The position numbers and the translations under genes were made by a program. Below the pieces are notes generated by a model. That model had not been told where the DNA came from. It saw only the letters and a program-made list of their open reading frames with translations, and did not search any database. Below are positions 36,573 through 45,951 of a DNA stretch of 64,000 nt, in pieces; position 1 is the stretch's first letter; each line of letters opens with the position of its first letter. Source of the DNA: Companilactobacillus mishanensis (GTDB lineage: Bacteria; Bacillota; Bacilli; Lactobacillales; Lactobacillaceae); NCBI RefSeq assembly GCF_003946505.1, contig NZ_RHON01000005.1, forward strand, positions 62,001 through 126,000, given 5' to 3'.

Positions 36573-38756
36573 TTAATCCCAAATTTGAACTCTATTGTTC
36601 GGGTCACGGTACATTCCCTCACCTGGTTGAACATCATAAGTCGAGTAGAAATCTGGCATATTTGATACGTTTACATTAACACGCAATGGCATCGGTGCAT
36701 GCGGATCTTGGGCAAAGTTATTATCAAACAGTAACTTATCCATTTGTACTCTATTTGAAGTTGCATATGATCTGAAGAACTGATCAATATTTGCATGTCC
36801 TGTTGCTTTCAAGGCATTCTCAGAAACTTGTAATCCAGCATTATCAGCCAGTGCTTCATCAACAACTTTAGCACCGGAAATAACTTTATCAGCATAATTT
36901 ATACCGTTATACTGACTTGCAACGGTGCTCATTTTTTGATTAAGGACTTTCAAATCTTCAGGTGTAAGCCAATTCTCGAAAAGGCCATAACCATTAAATA
37001 ATGACCCATTTGAATCAAAAGCATGGCTTAATTCGTGGCCTATTACGGTACCTAGAGCACCATAGTTCTGTGAATCTGTCTGATTGATATCAAAGAAAGG
37101 CGACGTTATGAACGCTGTGGAAATATAAATAGCGTTATCCTGAGGTGAATAATATGCGTTAGTTACTAGACTAGATAAGTCATTCCATTCGCCTCTAACA
37201 GCTGGTCTAGCATAAGTTTTGAATCTATCCAATTTTTCAGTCGTAAGTAAATTCAAATAATTTTGATAAATCGACTTTGTTGGATCAACCGTTACATCGT
37301 TATAGAAGTCATAAGAGTCTGAAGGATAACCAACATTAACTATCATCTTGCTGAGTTTGTTCAGAGCTTGATCTTTTGCTGAGTCACTTAACCAAGTACT
37401 ATCAGTTATTTCCTTTTCATAACTCGACATGATGTTGCCGATCATCTGTTTAACGCCTGATGCTTGAAGTTTAGAAAGCAAAATGTCTCCAAAATATTTA
37501 CTGAATTCAGGAGCAAAAGCCTTGCTCGTCACATAGTAAGCTAGATTCGATTGAGTCTCTGCTTTTGTATGACCATTTTGATAAGTATCATGCTCTGTTA
37601 AATTTTTCATATATGATGAACGGTTTAAAACCAGCTTTGAGACCATCCAATCTCTGACCATATAGAACGTATCAGCATTGAACAACCTATTGAATTTATT
37701 GTAAAAACTAGGAGTCATCTCATAAATATATCCAGGTGTCTCTCCTACCAATTGATCAACTAATGTATCCAAGTCCAAATAAGGACTAATGTTGGCGAAA
37801 TTTGAAAATACTACAGGTAAATAATTTCCATTCTGATTGATACCAGCACCAGTGTAATTATCCTGAAGCTTGTTTTCAGCACGATCATTGGCTGTTTGAA
37901 TTTGATACAATAATTTGTCGAATCGCTTAGTATTAATAATCAAATCTTGTATTTCTTCAAAGGTCCAATGTGCATTTGAAGCTAAATAGTTTCCAATGGT
38001 ATCTTGAGAAGTTTTCATATTATCTGTAAACTCGCCATTATCATCCAATAGCAAAGGTGTAGCGCCATAAAAGTAGAGTGTCTTTAAAGAACTATCATTT
38101 TGATCACGATCGATTTTTATTCCAAATGGCAAACTGATATCTTGAGCCATAAGATTGTATAAATTTTCATTTAAGTCAGTGATATTGTTTAATCCCCTGA
38201 CTGTTTTAATATCTTGATTGATGCCATTAAAAGCTGCATCATTGGACAAATCGCTATTGTAAGCTTGGCGATAAAATTCAATAGCTTTCAACATGGTTGA
38301 ATCGTTGGTTGGCACAGTTCCATTGACATAGCTCATAAATTTATCATGAACCTTATTGTCCATTTGAGTTTGAGCGGTCTGTAAGGCACCCATTTGTTGA
38401 CCAACTGCAGGTTTGGCTACATTCAACCATTTTCTATTAACGTAGTGAAAGTAATCTTTACCCGGATTGTCGATATTTGTCTTTGACCAGTTTGTATCTG
38501 AGTCAACAGTGGAGGAAGTATCATTATTTACAACGGTATTATTGCTATTTGTTGTCGAATCAGATTGTGTTTCCGAAGTTGCATCTGATTTTTGAGCAGA
38601 CTCTATTCCTGTAACGCTACCATCATTGGTAACTGTCTGTTTTTCATTCTGAGGTTCAGCTGTAGTATCGGCCTTGGCAGTTTGAGTCGTAATTGTTGCA
38701 CCTAACAATACTGCCGCAAACATCCAGACTTTTAATACATTTTTGTGCAATTTCAT
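36573..38756 (-). CDS. Secreted M13-family metallopeptidase (PepO-like)
   Basis: A 727-residue neprilysin-type endopeptidase. A signal peptide (MKLHKNVLKVWMFAAVLLGA, cleavage near AKA-DT) is followed by about 70 Ser/Thr/Asn/Asp-rich residues, then the M13 domain. Zinc ligands are in GHELSHAFDSNG (HExxH) and EALADNAGLQ. The cytosolic PepO of lactobacilli is near 630 residues and lacks a signal, so this is an exported form. No LPXTG anchor is visible. The ATG at 38754-38756 has AGGGGGA upstream. Confidence 0.92.
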   Translation of the reverse strand: MKLHKNVLKVWMFAAVLLGATITTQTAKADTTAEPQNEKQTVTNDGSVTGIESAQKSDATSETQSDSTTNSNNTVVNNDTSSTVDSDTNWSKTNIDNPGKDYFHYVNRKWLNVAKPAVGQQMGALQTAQTQMDNKVHDKFMSYVNGTVPTNDSTMLKAIEFYRQAYNSDLSNDAAFNGINQDIKTVRGLNNITDLNENLYNLMAQDISLPFGIKIDRDQNDSSLKTLYFYGATPLLLDDNGEFTDNMKTSQDTIGNYLASNAHWTFEEIQDLIINTKRFDKLLYQIQTANDRAENKLQDNYTGAGINQNGNYLPVVFSNFANISPYLDLDTLVDQLVGETPGYIYEMTPSFYNKFNRLFNADTFYMVRDWMVSKLVLNRSSYMKNLTEHDTYQNGHTKAETQSNLAYYVTSKAFAPEFSKYFGDILLSKLQASGVKQMIGNIMSSYEKEITDSTWLSDSAKDQALNKLSKMIVNVGYPSDSYDFYNDVTVDPTKSIYQNYLNLLTTEKLDRFKTYARPAVRGEWNDLSSLVTNAYYSPQDNAIYISTAFITSPFFDINQTDSQNYGALGTVIGHELSHAFDSNGSLFNGYGLFENWLTPEDLKVLNQKMSTVASQYNGINYADKVISGAKVVDEALADNAGLQVSENALKATGHANIDQFFRSYATSNRVQMDKLLFDNNFAQDPHAPMPLRVNVNVSNMPDFYSTYDVQPGEGMYRDPNNRVQIWD

Positions 38757-38988
38757 GATATTTCCCCCTGATAAGTTCATTTTCAACCTATTGAAAGAAA
38801 TACGCAATAAATAGTTAGAATATTTATTAATTAATTCATATAAAAAGGACACAAAATTTATTGTGTCTCCGAATGATGATAAAAACGGTGCTGAACGTAC
38901 GAAAAGTATTTCCAAAAATCATGATTTATTGTTTGCTTGATATTGTAAACTATCTAATGAAGTAAATAATTGTTAAGAGGTCAGAGCT

Positions 38989-39516
38989 TTGCAGTCAATC
39001 GGATTGATAATAGGATCAAACAGACCAAACAGAATCGCAATACAAATTGCTAAATGGATCGATGAAAATTTTGACTCATCAAGTTTGGAATTGGAGATGA
39101 TTGATCTAAAAAAGATTAATCTCCCCTTCTTAGATGAACCTGAAATTCCGGCTAAGGGTAATTACCAGCAAGGACATACCATCAAATGGGCAAAGTAAAT
39201 CAACAGCCTAGACGGAATAATTATTCTCTATCCACAGTACAATTGGGGATATCCAGCGGTTCTTAAAAATGCACTCGATTATTTATATGATGAGTGGCGT
39301 GGTAAGCCAGTTTCAACTATTGTTTATGGTTCACACGGTGGTTTTCAAGCACAGATAGCTTTAGATTTAGTACTTAAAGGACTACACATGAATACTTTAA
39401 ACTCAACCATCTCGTTATCGATCAAAACAGATAATTTCAACGTTGATACCGATTTGGAAAAATATAGGTTTAACTTAGAAGCAGTCATTCACGAATTTGA
39501 AAATATACTTAACTAA
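38989..39516 (+). pseudogene. NADPH-dependent FMN reductase interrupted by an in-frame TAA
   Basis: The frame starts at TTG 38989 (GAGG upstream) with GLIIGSNRPNRIAIQIAKW, the flavodoxin-like FMN-binding start. It meets TAA at 39196-39198 after KWAK and resumes in the same frame with INSLDGIIILYPQYNWGYPAVLKNALDYL, the conserved PxYN loop, through to a normal stop at 39514-39516. Without the TAA it would be 175 codons, a normal size. Relatives have a charged residue here, so GAA or AAA to TAA is likely. The protein is probably lost. Confidence 0.8.
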
Positions 39517-39542
39517 AAAAGTCTCCCAAACGGGAGACTTTT
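39517..39542. terminator. Bidirectional terminator
   Basis: AAAAGTCTCCC-AAAC-GGGAGACTTTT between the FMN reductase remnant and the convergent PTS gene; U-runs on both strands. Confidence 0.9.
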
Positions 39543-41529
39543 ATTTTGTAGTAACTTCTACAATTTTAGAAAGCATGGAGACCGATGGTGCATATGCATC
39601 AAATCGCATAAATCCAACATCTGTCATATTCGTAATGATTACCATGGTATCAGTATCTTTGCCTGCTGCTTTGATCTTATCTAAGTCTGCGAAGACCAAT
39701 GTATCTCCATGATGAATTCTTTGTCCATCTTTCACTTTGACTTCAAATGGTTCCCCATTCATTTCAACAGTATTGATACCAATGTGAACTAAAACTTCTA
39801 ATCCACTGTCGGTCTTGATACCAAGTGCATGTTTGGTTGGGAAAATTGAAGTGATAATTCCATCGACTGGCGCAACAATATTGCCGTCAGAAGGTTTAAC
39901 TGCATACCCATCACCTAATAACTTTTGTGAGAAGGTATCATCAGGAACTTGACTGAGTTCCTCATATTGACCATTGGCAACACTATAGAATTCTATTTTC
40001 TGACTAGATTTAATATCAGAAGTTTTTTTACTTTCAGATTCTGTAGTATCTTTGCTCTCATTTATTTTCAAATTAGTTGGTGCTTTCGCATCAAACAAGT
40101 TTGTTAAGGCATCAGCAACAAATTGTACCTCTGTTCCAATGATGACTTGAATATTAGTTTTATCAATAACATTTATTCCTGCAGGATTAGCTGATTGAAT
40201 AACTGACTTATCGATCTTATCAGTATCTTTCAACTGCAAACGTAATCGAGTTGTACAGTTGTCGATCTCGCTGATATTTTCAGCCCCACCTAATCCAGCA
40301 TAGATTTTCTTAGCTTGAACAGTATATTTGTCATCTGAATCTTCTGTGGCAATTGCCACATCCCCTGCCAATTCTGTTTCTTCGATTGGTTCACGGCCAG
40401 GTGTCATCAAGTTAAATTTCTTGATGGCAAAATCAAATGTAAAGAAGTAGATTGCTGCCATAACTAGCCCTTGAACGACAAGCATATATGGCTTATTTGC
40501 AATTGGAATGTGGAAACTTAAAATGTAATCCACTAAACCAGCACTAAATGTGAATCCTGATGTCCAGTGCATCAATGCAGCAAATCCTAAAGATAGTCCT
40601 GTCAAAACTGCGTGCAATACATACAATGGCCATGCTAAGAACATGAACGATAATTCCAAAGGTTCTGTAACACCGGTGAAGAAAGAAGCAATCGCTCCAG
40701 CCATCATCAAACTACCAGTAGCTAATTTTCTCTCAGGACGCGCATTGCGATAGATTGCGTATGCTCCTGCTGGCAAACCAAACATCATAACTGGGAAGAA
40801 TCCAGCTTGATAAATACCAGTTACCCCTTTAACACCTTTGCTTGCCCAGAAGTTACCAATATCATTGATACCTGCTGTATTTAACCAAAATACTTGGTTC
40901 AAAGCTTGATGTAATCCTGTTGGGATCAATAGACGGTTAAAGAATCCATACAACCCAGCGCCTGCAGCACCTAGGCCAATAAAGAACTTACCAAATGCAA
41001 CTAGTGCCTCATAAACTGGAGGCCAAGTAAACAGCAACACAACGGTAATAACTAACATTGCAAGAGATGAAACGATTGGTACTAATCTCTTTCCACTGAA
41101 GAATGACAATGCCATAGGCAATTTTGTCTGATGGAAGCGATTATATAGTGCTGCAGCCACAAGCCCAGCAATTATTCCAATAAAAACATTACCGGATATA
41201 GCACCAAAAGCCGGATCAACAGCCTTCTCCTGAATACCAAATAATGTTGCTACACTTGCTGGTGATAGAACATAAACGGGAACGAAATATGCAACTACCC
41301 CTGCTAATGCAGCCGCCCCATCTTTATTCTTTGACATTCCGATTGCTAAACCAACCGCAAATAGTAATGCCAAGTTAGTTAAAATCGAATTACCACCTGC
41401 CTGAAGGAATTGAGCAAACGACCAATTCTGAGGCAATAGATGGCCGATACCGACTAACAAACCTGCTGCAGGTAATACCGCAACTGGCAATTGAAGTGAT
41501 CGACCCATACGTTGGAAATATGTTTTCAT
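39541..41529 (-). CDS. PTS system glucose/N-acetylglucosamine-type EIICBA
   Basis: A 662-residue sugar permease with all three domains in one chain. The EIIC membrane domain covers about 1-375 (start FQRMGRSLQLPVAVLPAAGLL; GVTEPLELSFMF). EIIB carries its phospho-Cys in DNCTTRLRL, and the C-terminal EIIA carries His in LVHIGINTVEMNGE. The start and the FSAGLVDYILSF segment resemble NagE slightly more than PtsG, so substrate is left open. The ATG at 41527-41529 has GGGGGA upstream. A sigma-A promoter and a cre-like site precede it. Confidence 0.92.
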   Translation of the reverse strand: MKTYFQRMGRSLQLPVAVLPAAGLLVGIGHLLPQNWSFAQFLQAGGNSILTNLALLFAVGLAIGMSKNKDGAAALAGVVAYFVPVYVLSPASVATLFGIQEKAVDPAFGAISGNVFIGIIAGLVAAALYNRFHQTKLPMALSFFSGKRLVPIVSSLAMLVITVVLLFTWPPVYEALVAFGKFFIGLGAAGAGLYGFFNRLLIPTGLHQALNQVFWLNTAGINDIGNFWASKGVKGVTGIYQAGFFPVMMFGLPAGAYAIYRNARPERKLATGSLMMAGAIASFFTGVTEPLELSFMFLAWPLYVLHAVLTGLSLGFAALMHWTSGFTFSAGLVDYILSFHIPIANKPYMLVVQGLVMAAIYFFTFDFAIKKFNLMTPGREPIEETELAGDVAIATEDSDDKYTVQAKKIYAGLGGAENISEIDNCTTRLRLQLKDTDKIDKSVIQSANPAGINVIDKTNIQVIIGTEVQFVADALTNLFDAKAPTNLKINESKDTTESESKKTSDIKSSQKIEFYSVANGQYEELSQVPDDTFSQKLLGDGYAVKPSDGNIVAPVDGIITSIFPTKHALGIKTDSGLEVLVHIGINTVEMNGEPFEVKVKDGQRIHHGDTLVFADLDKIKAAGKDTDTMVIITNMTDVGFMRFDAYAPSVSMLSKIVEVTTK

Positions 41530-41577
41530 TTTATAATTTTCCCCCAACTAAACCATGTTGTTTTTTTCACGAGACCT

Positions 41578-41606
41578 ATAATACTGGTATAGTTAGGCTG
41601 TTTCAA
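41578..41606 (-). promoter_or_regulatory. Promoter of the PTS EIICBA gene
   Basis: On the minus strand TTGAAA (41601-41606) and TATTAT (41578-41583) are 17 bp apart, about 50 nt before the start codon. Confidence 0.75.
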
Positions 41607-41631
41607 GTACTTTGTTTTATATTTTAACCTT

Positions 41632-41645
41632 TGTAAGCGTTTATA
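41632..41645 (-). promoter_or_regulatory. cre-like operator (CcpA) upstream of the PTS promoter
   Basis: TGTAAGCGTTTATA (plus strand) matches the cre core TGnAAnCGnTnnCA at all but the last-but-one position. It lies about 26 bp upstream of the -35 box, where CcpA often activates rather than represses. Binding is inferred. Confidence 0.5.
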
Positions 41646-41683
41646 ATTATATTATTAGTTTTTCAGAAAAGATTGGTATATAC

Positions 41684-41721
41684 AAAAAAATAAGGATGAG
41701 ATATATAAATATCTCATCCTT
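41684..41721 (-). terminator. Intrinsic terminator of the interrupted orphan gene
   Basis: AAGGAUGAGAUA/UAUCUCAUCCUU hairpin followed by AUUUUUUU on the minus strand. Confidence 0.9.
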
Positions 41722-41728
41722 ATAACTT

Positions 41729-42058
41729 CTATACCAATGTATCACGAATTAATTCGTATGCATTACCATTATTTGATTCTCTGATCATATATTGGCTTGT
41801 TATTTGTGTTTGTAAATTTTCTTTTTGCTTTGCGGTTTTTGTTCTAAGAGCTGATCTCATCTTTTTATAAAGTGAGTTAAAAGTCTTTTATCTATTCGTC
41901 AATTGAGTATTTTTAACCTCAGCCTGTGTAAGACTATCCGCATAGGTACGGGCTTCCTTACAAAAATCAAAGGCTTGGTCAGTCACTTGTAAATTATTTA
42001 CTTTAGCAGTTATTGCTTGATTTAGTGAGCGTTCGTTATTTACTTTTAACATCATCAT
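41729..42058 (-). pseudogene. Small orphan gene interrupted by an in-frame TAA
   Basis: Starting at ATG 42056-42058 (or the two next ATGs) with AGGAG and GGGA upstream, the frame runs 56 codons (MLKVNNERSLNQAITAKVNN to NTQLTNR), meets TAA at 41888-41890, and continues in frame for 52 more (KTFNSLYKKMRSALRTKTAK to IRDTLV) to a TAG, followed by a good terminator. Both halves are basic, helical and of one character. Own ribosome-binding site and terminator argue for a once-functional gene of about 109 residues. Family unknown. Confidence 0.6.
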
Positions 42059-42779
42059 CGTCCCTACTCCTAACCAATTTTCTCATAGTATGACATGCGT
42101 ATTGTTGATTGGGAATTCAATTACGGTAAAGAAAACTAAACGTTTTTAATTTTCCTTACAAATAAATTATAAGTTAACTTTCATTTCTAAACAATCGGTT
42201 GCATAGCTTTGAAAACGTATTCTTTCATTATTTTTTTGACATGCTTTTTAATAATCGATTTATACAAAAATATGTAACGTTTAATAATCAAAAACCTGTT
42301 ATTAATCGGTGTTTAAAGTGTTTTCAAAACTATTCAGTATATATTGATGATAATAATAGCTGCATGTTTTTAATACTTTTAATATATATTCTAATATTGT
42401 ATAGATTATTTTAACTGTTTATATAATTAGGTTATTAATGTAAGGACATTCAAAACTTTCCTTAAACATAAATATGACCGGTATTTTAAATTGATCCTAT
42501 AAATATACTTTCTAAATCATATTATTAAAATAATTGATTTTTCTTTGTTTGAAACTAATTATTTTTGCAATCGCCTGACGTAAAAGACAAATATTTATTA
42601 GTCTCGCCTAAATATTAATTCTATTTTTATAAATAATTCTTTCAAAACTTCGTTTTCACATTATTCATCCCTATTACACCAGCCTTAATAGCAATAATAG
42701 TGAAAATTCATAAACCTGGTATTTATATTATGAATGGATATAAAATAAGGCAATTTATAAATAAGGTGGTGTAATAATT
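42059..42779. other. AT-rich intergenic region without a recognisable gene
   Basis: About 720 bases, strongly AT-rich. A frame of 71 codons at 42199-42414 has no ribosome-binding site and a low-complexity product, so I do not call it. No strong inverted repeat or terminator is seen. The right end must hold the permease promoter and its AAGGTGGTG ribosome-binding site. Confidence 0.6.
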
Positions 42780-44195
42780 ATGGACATCTTCAGAAAAAAA
42801 GATGTCAATGATCTTTTGAACCGACAATCTCCCTTAAAAAGAACGCTTCATACTTGGGACCTTACCTTCTTGGGTATCGGAGCGATAATCGGAACGGGGA
42901 TTTTCGTTTTAACTGGTAAAGGAGCATTGACTACTGGGCCGTCATTAGCCCTATCATTTCTAATCGCAGCGATTTGTTGTGGGTTTGCTGGTCTCTGTTA
43001 CGCTGAATTCGCTTCAATGGCACCCGTCGCTGGATCAGCATATACGTATTCATATATTTCATTTGGCGAAATCGTTGCCTTTATCATTGGCTGGGATCTA
43101 CTTTTGGAATATGCCTTAGGAGCAGCCACAGTCGCTGCAGGCTGGTCAGGTTACTTTGTTAACTTAATGGGCAACTTAGGCATTCACATTCCAACTGCAT
43201 TGACCGCAGCCGCTGGGACAACACCTGGTGTACATACATTCTTTAATCTTCCTGCATTCGTAATCGTTCTTCTTATTACTTGTATTATTGCCATGGGAAT
43301 CAATCAAACAAAACACGTCAACGACACAATGGTTATCATCAAACTTGGAGTAATTATTTTATTCATTGTTTGTACAGTTTGGTTCGTTAAAACTAGAAAC
43401 TGGCATCCATTTACACCTTACGGCTGGTATTCATTCCACAAAGGAACTTCCGCCGGAGTCATCCCTGCCGCATCGATCGTATTCTTCTCATTCATCGGAT
43501 TTGATTCAGTTTCATCTAGTGCTGAGGAAACTGTAAACCCAAGCAAGACACTTCCTCGAGGTATTTTACTTTCACTACTTATTTCAACTGTTTTATACAT
43601 CACAATGACTCTAATCATGACTGGTGTTGTAAAATACACAGTCTTTGCTAAATACCTGGACGCTCCTATCCTGGCTGTTTTACATCAAACCGGACAAACT
43701 TGGCTATCGATCATCGTCAGCATCGGAGCCATTTTAGGCATGACAACTGTTATCCTAGTCCAATTATATGGACAATCCAGAATTACATACTCAATGTCTC
43801 GTGATGGACTATTTCCAAAATTCTTCGGCGATGTTAGTCTACAACATCAAACTCCTTACAAGGGTACTTGGTTCTTTGGAATCGTCACAGCTGTCACAGC
43901 AGGCTTCATTAACTTAAATATTTTATCAGAACTTGTTAACATTGGTACATTAACAGCATTTATCTTAGTTTCAGCTGGTGTACTTTGGATGCGTCATAAA
44001 CATCCAGAGATCCACCGTGGATTTAAAGCACCTGGGGTTCCATTCACACCTATTATAGCGATTGCCTTCTGTCTAATGCTTATTGCCGGACTTAACTGGG
44101 AAACATGGTTGAGATTCGTTGTATGGTTCGCAATCGGTATGTGTATCTACTTTGGATATGCAAAGAAACACTCACACTTGAATAAAGCAAATTAA
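42780..44195 (+). CDS. APC-superfamily amino acid permease (CAT/YfnA-like)
   Basis: A 471-residue permease with about twelve helices. The helix-1 motif GIGAIIGTGIFVLTGKGA, FASMAPVAGSAYTYSYISFGE and FIGFDSVSSSAEETVNPSKTLP are typical of the cationic/branched amino acid transporter subgroup. Substrate is not resolved. AAGGTGGTG lies 8 nt before the ATG. It is monocistronic, with a terminator right after the stop. Confidence 0.9.
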   Translation: MDIFRKKDVNDLLNRQSPLKRTLHTWDLTFLGIGAIIGTGIFVLTGKGALTTGPSLALSFLIAAICCGFAGLCYAEFASMAPVAGSAYTYSYISFGEIVAFIIGWDLLLEYALGAATVAAGWSGYFVNLMGNLGIHIPTALTAAAGTTPGVHTFFNLPAFVIVLLITCIIAMGINQTKHVNDTMVIIKLGVIILFIVCTVWFVKTRNWHPFTPYGWYSFHKGTSAGVIPAASIVFFSFIGFDSVSSSAEETVNPSKTLPRGILLSLLISTVLYITMTLIMTGVVKYTVFAKYLDAPILAVLHQTGQTWLSIIVSIGAILGMTTVILVQLYGQSRITYSMSRDGLFPKFFGDVSLQHQTPYKGTWFFGIVTAVTAGFINLNILSELVNIGTLTAFILVSAGVLWMRHKHPEIHRGFKAPGVPFTPIIAIAFCLMLIAGLNWETWLRFVVWFAIGMCIYFGYAKKHSHLNKAN

Positions 44196-44197
44196 AT

Positions 44198-44228
44198 AAA
44201 AAAGGTGCAAAATATTTGCACCTTTTTT
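44198..44228. terminator. Bidirectional terminator
   Basis: AAAAAAGGTGCAAA/TTTGCACCTTTTTT, a 14-bp stem with a tiny loop, between the permease and the convergent small membrane protein gene. Confidence 0.92.
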
Positions 44229-44239
44229 GCTGTCTAAAT

Positions 44240-44482
44240 TTAATTGTTGAAAAATGCTGCTAGGACTAGGAAGACTATCCCACCAACTATAATTCCGATT
44301 CCAATGATCATATAGTTCCAGAGTCCAAGGATTCCGAACACGATCAATAAAATACCAATTATTGGATGATGAAACAATGCAATACCAGTCTTGATCAGAA
44401 GCCAAATAATTACAAATACTGCCACTACTACCGCTGCAATCAATGGTAATGCACTTGAAGTACTTGCTGCCATGAACGTCAA
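44240..44482 (-). CDS. Small two-helix membrane protein, unknown function
   Basis: An 80-residue very hydrophobic protein with two to three membrane helices (LPLIAAVVVAVFVIIWLLI, then IIGILLIVFGILGLWNYMII and IIVGGIVFLVLAAFF). The TTG at 44480-44482 has AGGAGG 9 nt upstream; an ATG 9 nt later is the alternative. I do not recognise a family. Confidence 0.7.
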   Translation of the reverse strand: MTFMAASTSSALPLIAAVVVAVFVIIWLLIKTGIALFHHPIIGILLIVFGILGLWNYMIIGIGIIVGGIVFLVLAAFFNN

Positions 44483-44567
44483 TCTTACCTGCCTCCTTTT
44501 TCAGAAATTATATCATTTGTAAAAGATTAATGGTGTCTAGTATGCTTAATGTAATATACTAACAATA

Positions 44568-44596
44568 TTGACATTGATAAATTGCAATGGTAATTT
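44568..44596 (+). promoter_or_regulatory. Promoter of the degV-family gene
   Basis: A perfect TTGACA (44568-44573) and TAATTT (44591-44596) are 17 bp apart, about 100 nt before the start codon. Confidence 0.65.
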
Positions 44597-44694
44597 TTCT
44601 TTGAATGCAAAATTATTATTGTGTCGGGGAGTTTCACAATAGTTTTATATCGATCAACTACGGGGATCGTCAAAACAGGGAGAGAGTAATATTA

Positions 44695-45585
44695 ATGAGC
44701 AAGATAGCAATTGTTACAGATAGCACGTCTGGCTTGAGTAAAGCTGACGTACAAAAGATGGATAACGTATTTATGATTCATTTTTCAGTCCAAATGGACG
44801 GCAAATTTTATCATGAGGGAATCGATATTTCCGATGCACAATTCTATGATGAATTAGCCACATCCGCAGAATTTCCAACAACTGCTCCACCAAGTATGCA
44901 AGAAATGTTTGATTTCTATGACAATGTTGCCAAGCAAGGTTTTGACACCATCATTAGCATACATATCACAAGCGGGATCACTGGATTCTACAATAACCTA
45001 GTAACAGCAGTTAAAGATTATGAAGGTCCAAAGGTATATCCTGTTGATTCTTTCCTATCGATCCAACCAATGGGCTATTTAGTTAAATATGCATCAGAAC
45101 TTGTCAAAACAGACTTGGAGATCGATGATAAATTATCAAGAATAGATGATTTGAAAAAGACCATCGGAGAATATTTTGTTGTTGATGACCTCAAAAATCT
45201 GGTACATGGTGGACGTTTAACAAATGCCGCTGCTTTCACCGGCGGTTTGTTGCGAATTAAACCAGTATTAACAATGAACAATCCTGAACATAAAATAGTA
45301 GCAACAAACAAAATCAGAACCATGCGCCGAGCAATCCACTTTATTGAAGATGAATTTGAAGATATCCGACAGAAATCTGGATATAAAATGCATGTTTATC
45401 TGACCGGAACAAACAATCTTGAATCCATGAAAGATTGGCAAAAAAAGATACAAACAAAATATCCTGAATTAGATGTTGAGATTGGCCAAATTGGTCCTGT
45501 TATTGGAGCACATCTTGGTACCAACGCGTATGTCTTAGGATGGTCTAAAGAAGTATTCGATGAATCCGGAAAAATTATATTATAA
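44695..45585 (+). CDS. DegV family fatty-acid-binding protein
   Basis: A 296-residue protein of the DegV/FakB fold. The ligand-binding signatures are IVTDSTSGLS at the start, SIHITSGITGFYNNL near the middle and DSFLSIQPMG. FakB proteins hold fatty acids for phosphorylation by FakA; no fakA is near. The ATG at 44695 has GGGAGAGAG upstream; earlier in-frame starts have no site. Confidence 0.92.
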   Translation: MSKIAIVTDSTSGLSKADVQKMDNVFMIHFSVQMDGKFYHEGIDISDAQFYDELATSAEFPTTAPPSMQEMFDFYDNVAKQGFDTIISIHITSGITGFYNNLVTAVKDYEGPKVYPVDSFLSIQPMGYLVKYASELVKTDLEIDDKLSRIDDLKKTIGEYFVVDDLKNLVHGGRLTNAAAFTGGLLRIKPVLTMNNPEHKIVATNKIRTMRRAIHFIEDEFEDIRQKSGYKMHVYLTGTNNLESMKDWQKKIQTKYPELDVEIGQIGPVIGAHLGTNAYVLGWSKEVFDESGKIIL

Positions 45586-45594
45586 CGAAATAAT

Positions 45595-45626
45595 AAAAAG
45601 GCTAATGCTTTCACATTAGTCTTTTT
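45595..45626. terminator. Bidirectional terminator
   Basis: AAAAAGGCTAATG/CATTAGTCTTTTTT stem (one G-T pair) between degV and the convergent orphan gene. Confidence 0.88.
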
Positions 45627-45880
45627 TAGTGTTCTTCATTATATTCTTCAATCAAGGCATTAACTTGATCTTCGACGTCTTCTGAATTACGCTCAATTTC
45701 ATCATCATTATCCACTTCTGTGCAAATGGATTCCCGCTGTTTAAATAATGAAATCAGCTTCAAATCGTTGATTATAAAGTTTTGTAAGTCAAACCCCATA
45801 TGAGAAAAACGATGCATAAAATCTGGATACATCGAAAGAAATCTTTCTTTAGTCATTGCCTCGGAACTTACTCCACACAT
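45626..45880 (-). CDS. Small acidic orphan protein
   Basis: An 84-residue protein (MCGVSSEAMTKERFLSMYPD to IEEYNEEH) whose last third is strongly acidic. GAGGAGG lies 7 nt before the ATG, one of the best sites in the window. It lies between degV and the terminator of the phosphonate operon. Family not recognised. Confidence 0.75.
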   Translation of the reverse strand: MCGVSSEAMTKERFLSMYPDFMHRFSHMGFDLQNFIINDLKLISLFKQRESICTEVDNDDEIERNSEDVEDQVNALIEEYNEEH

Positions 45881-45951
45881 AATTTTACCTCCTCACCGCT
45901 ACTCTGTGAATAGTTTAACATACTCCATTCAATAAACCAGCATGTAAAAAT

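Noticed and set aside
42199-42414. Plus-strand frame of 71 codons in the AT-rich gap
   Set aside because: No ribosome-binding site, low-complexity hydrophobic product, and a frame of that length is expected by chance in such AT-rich DNA.
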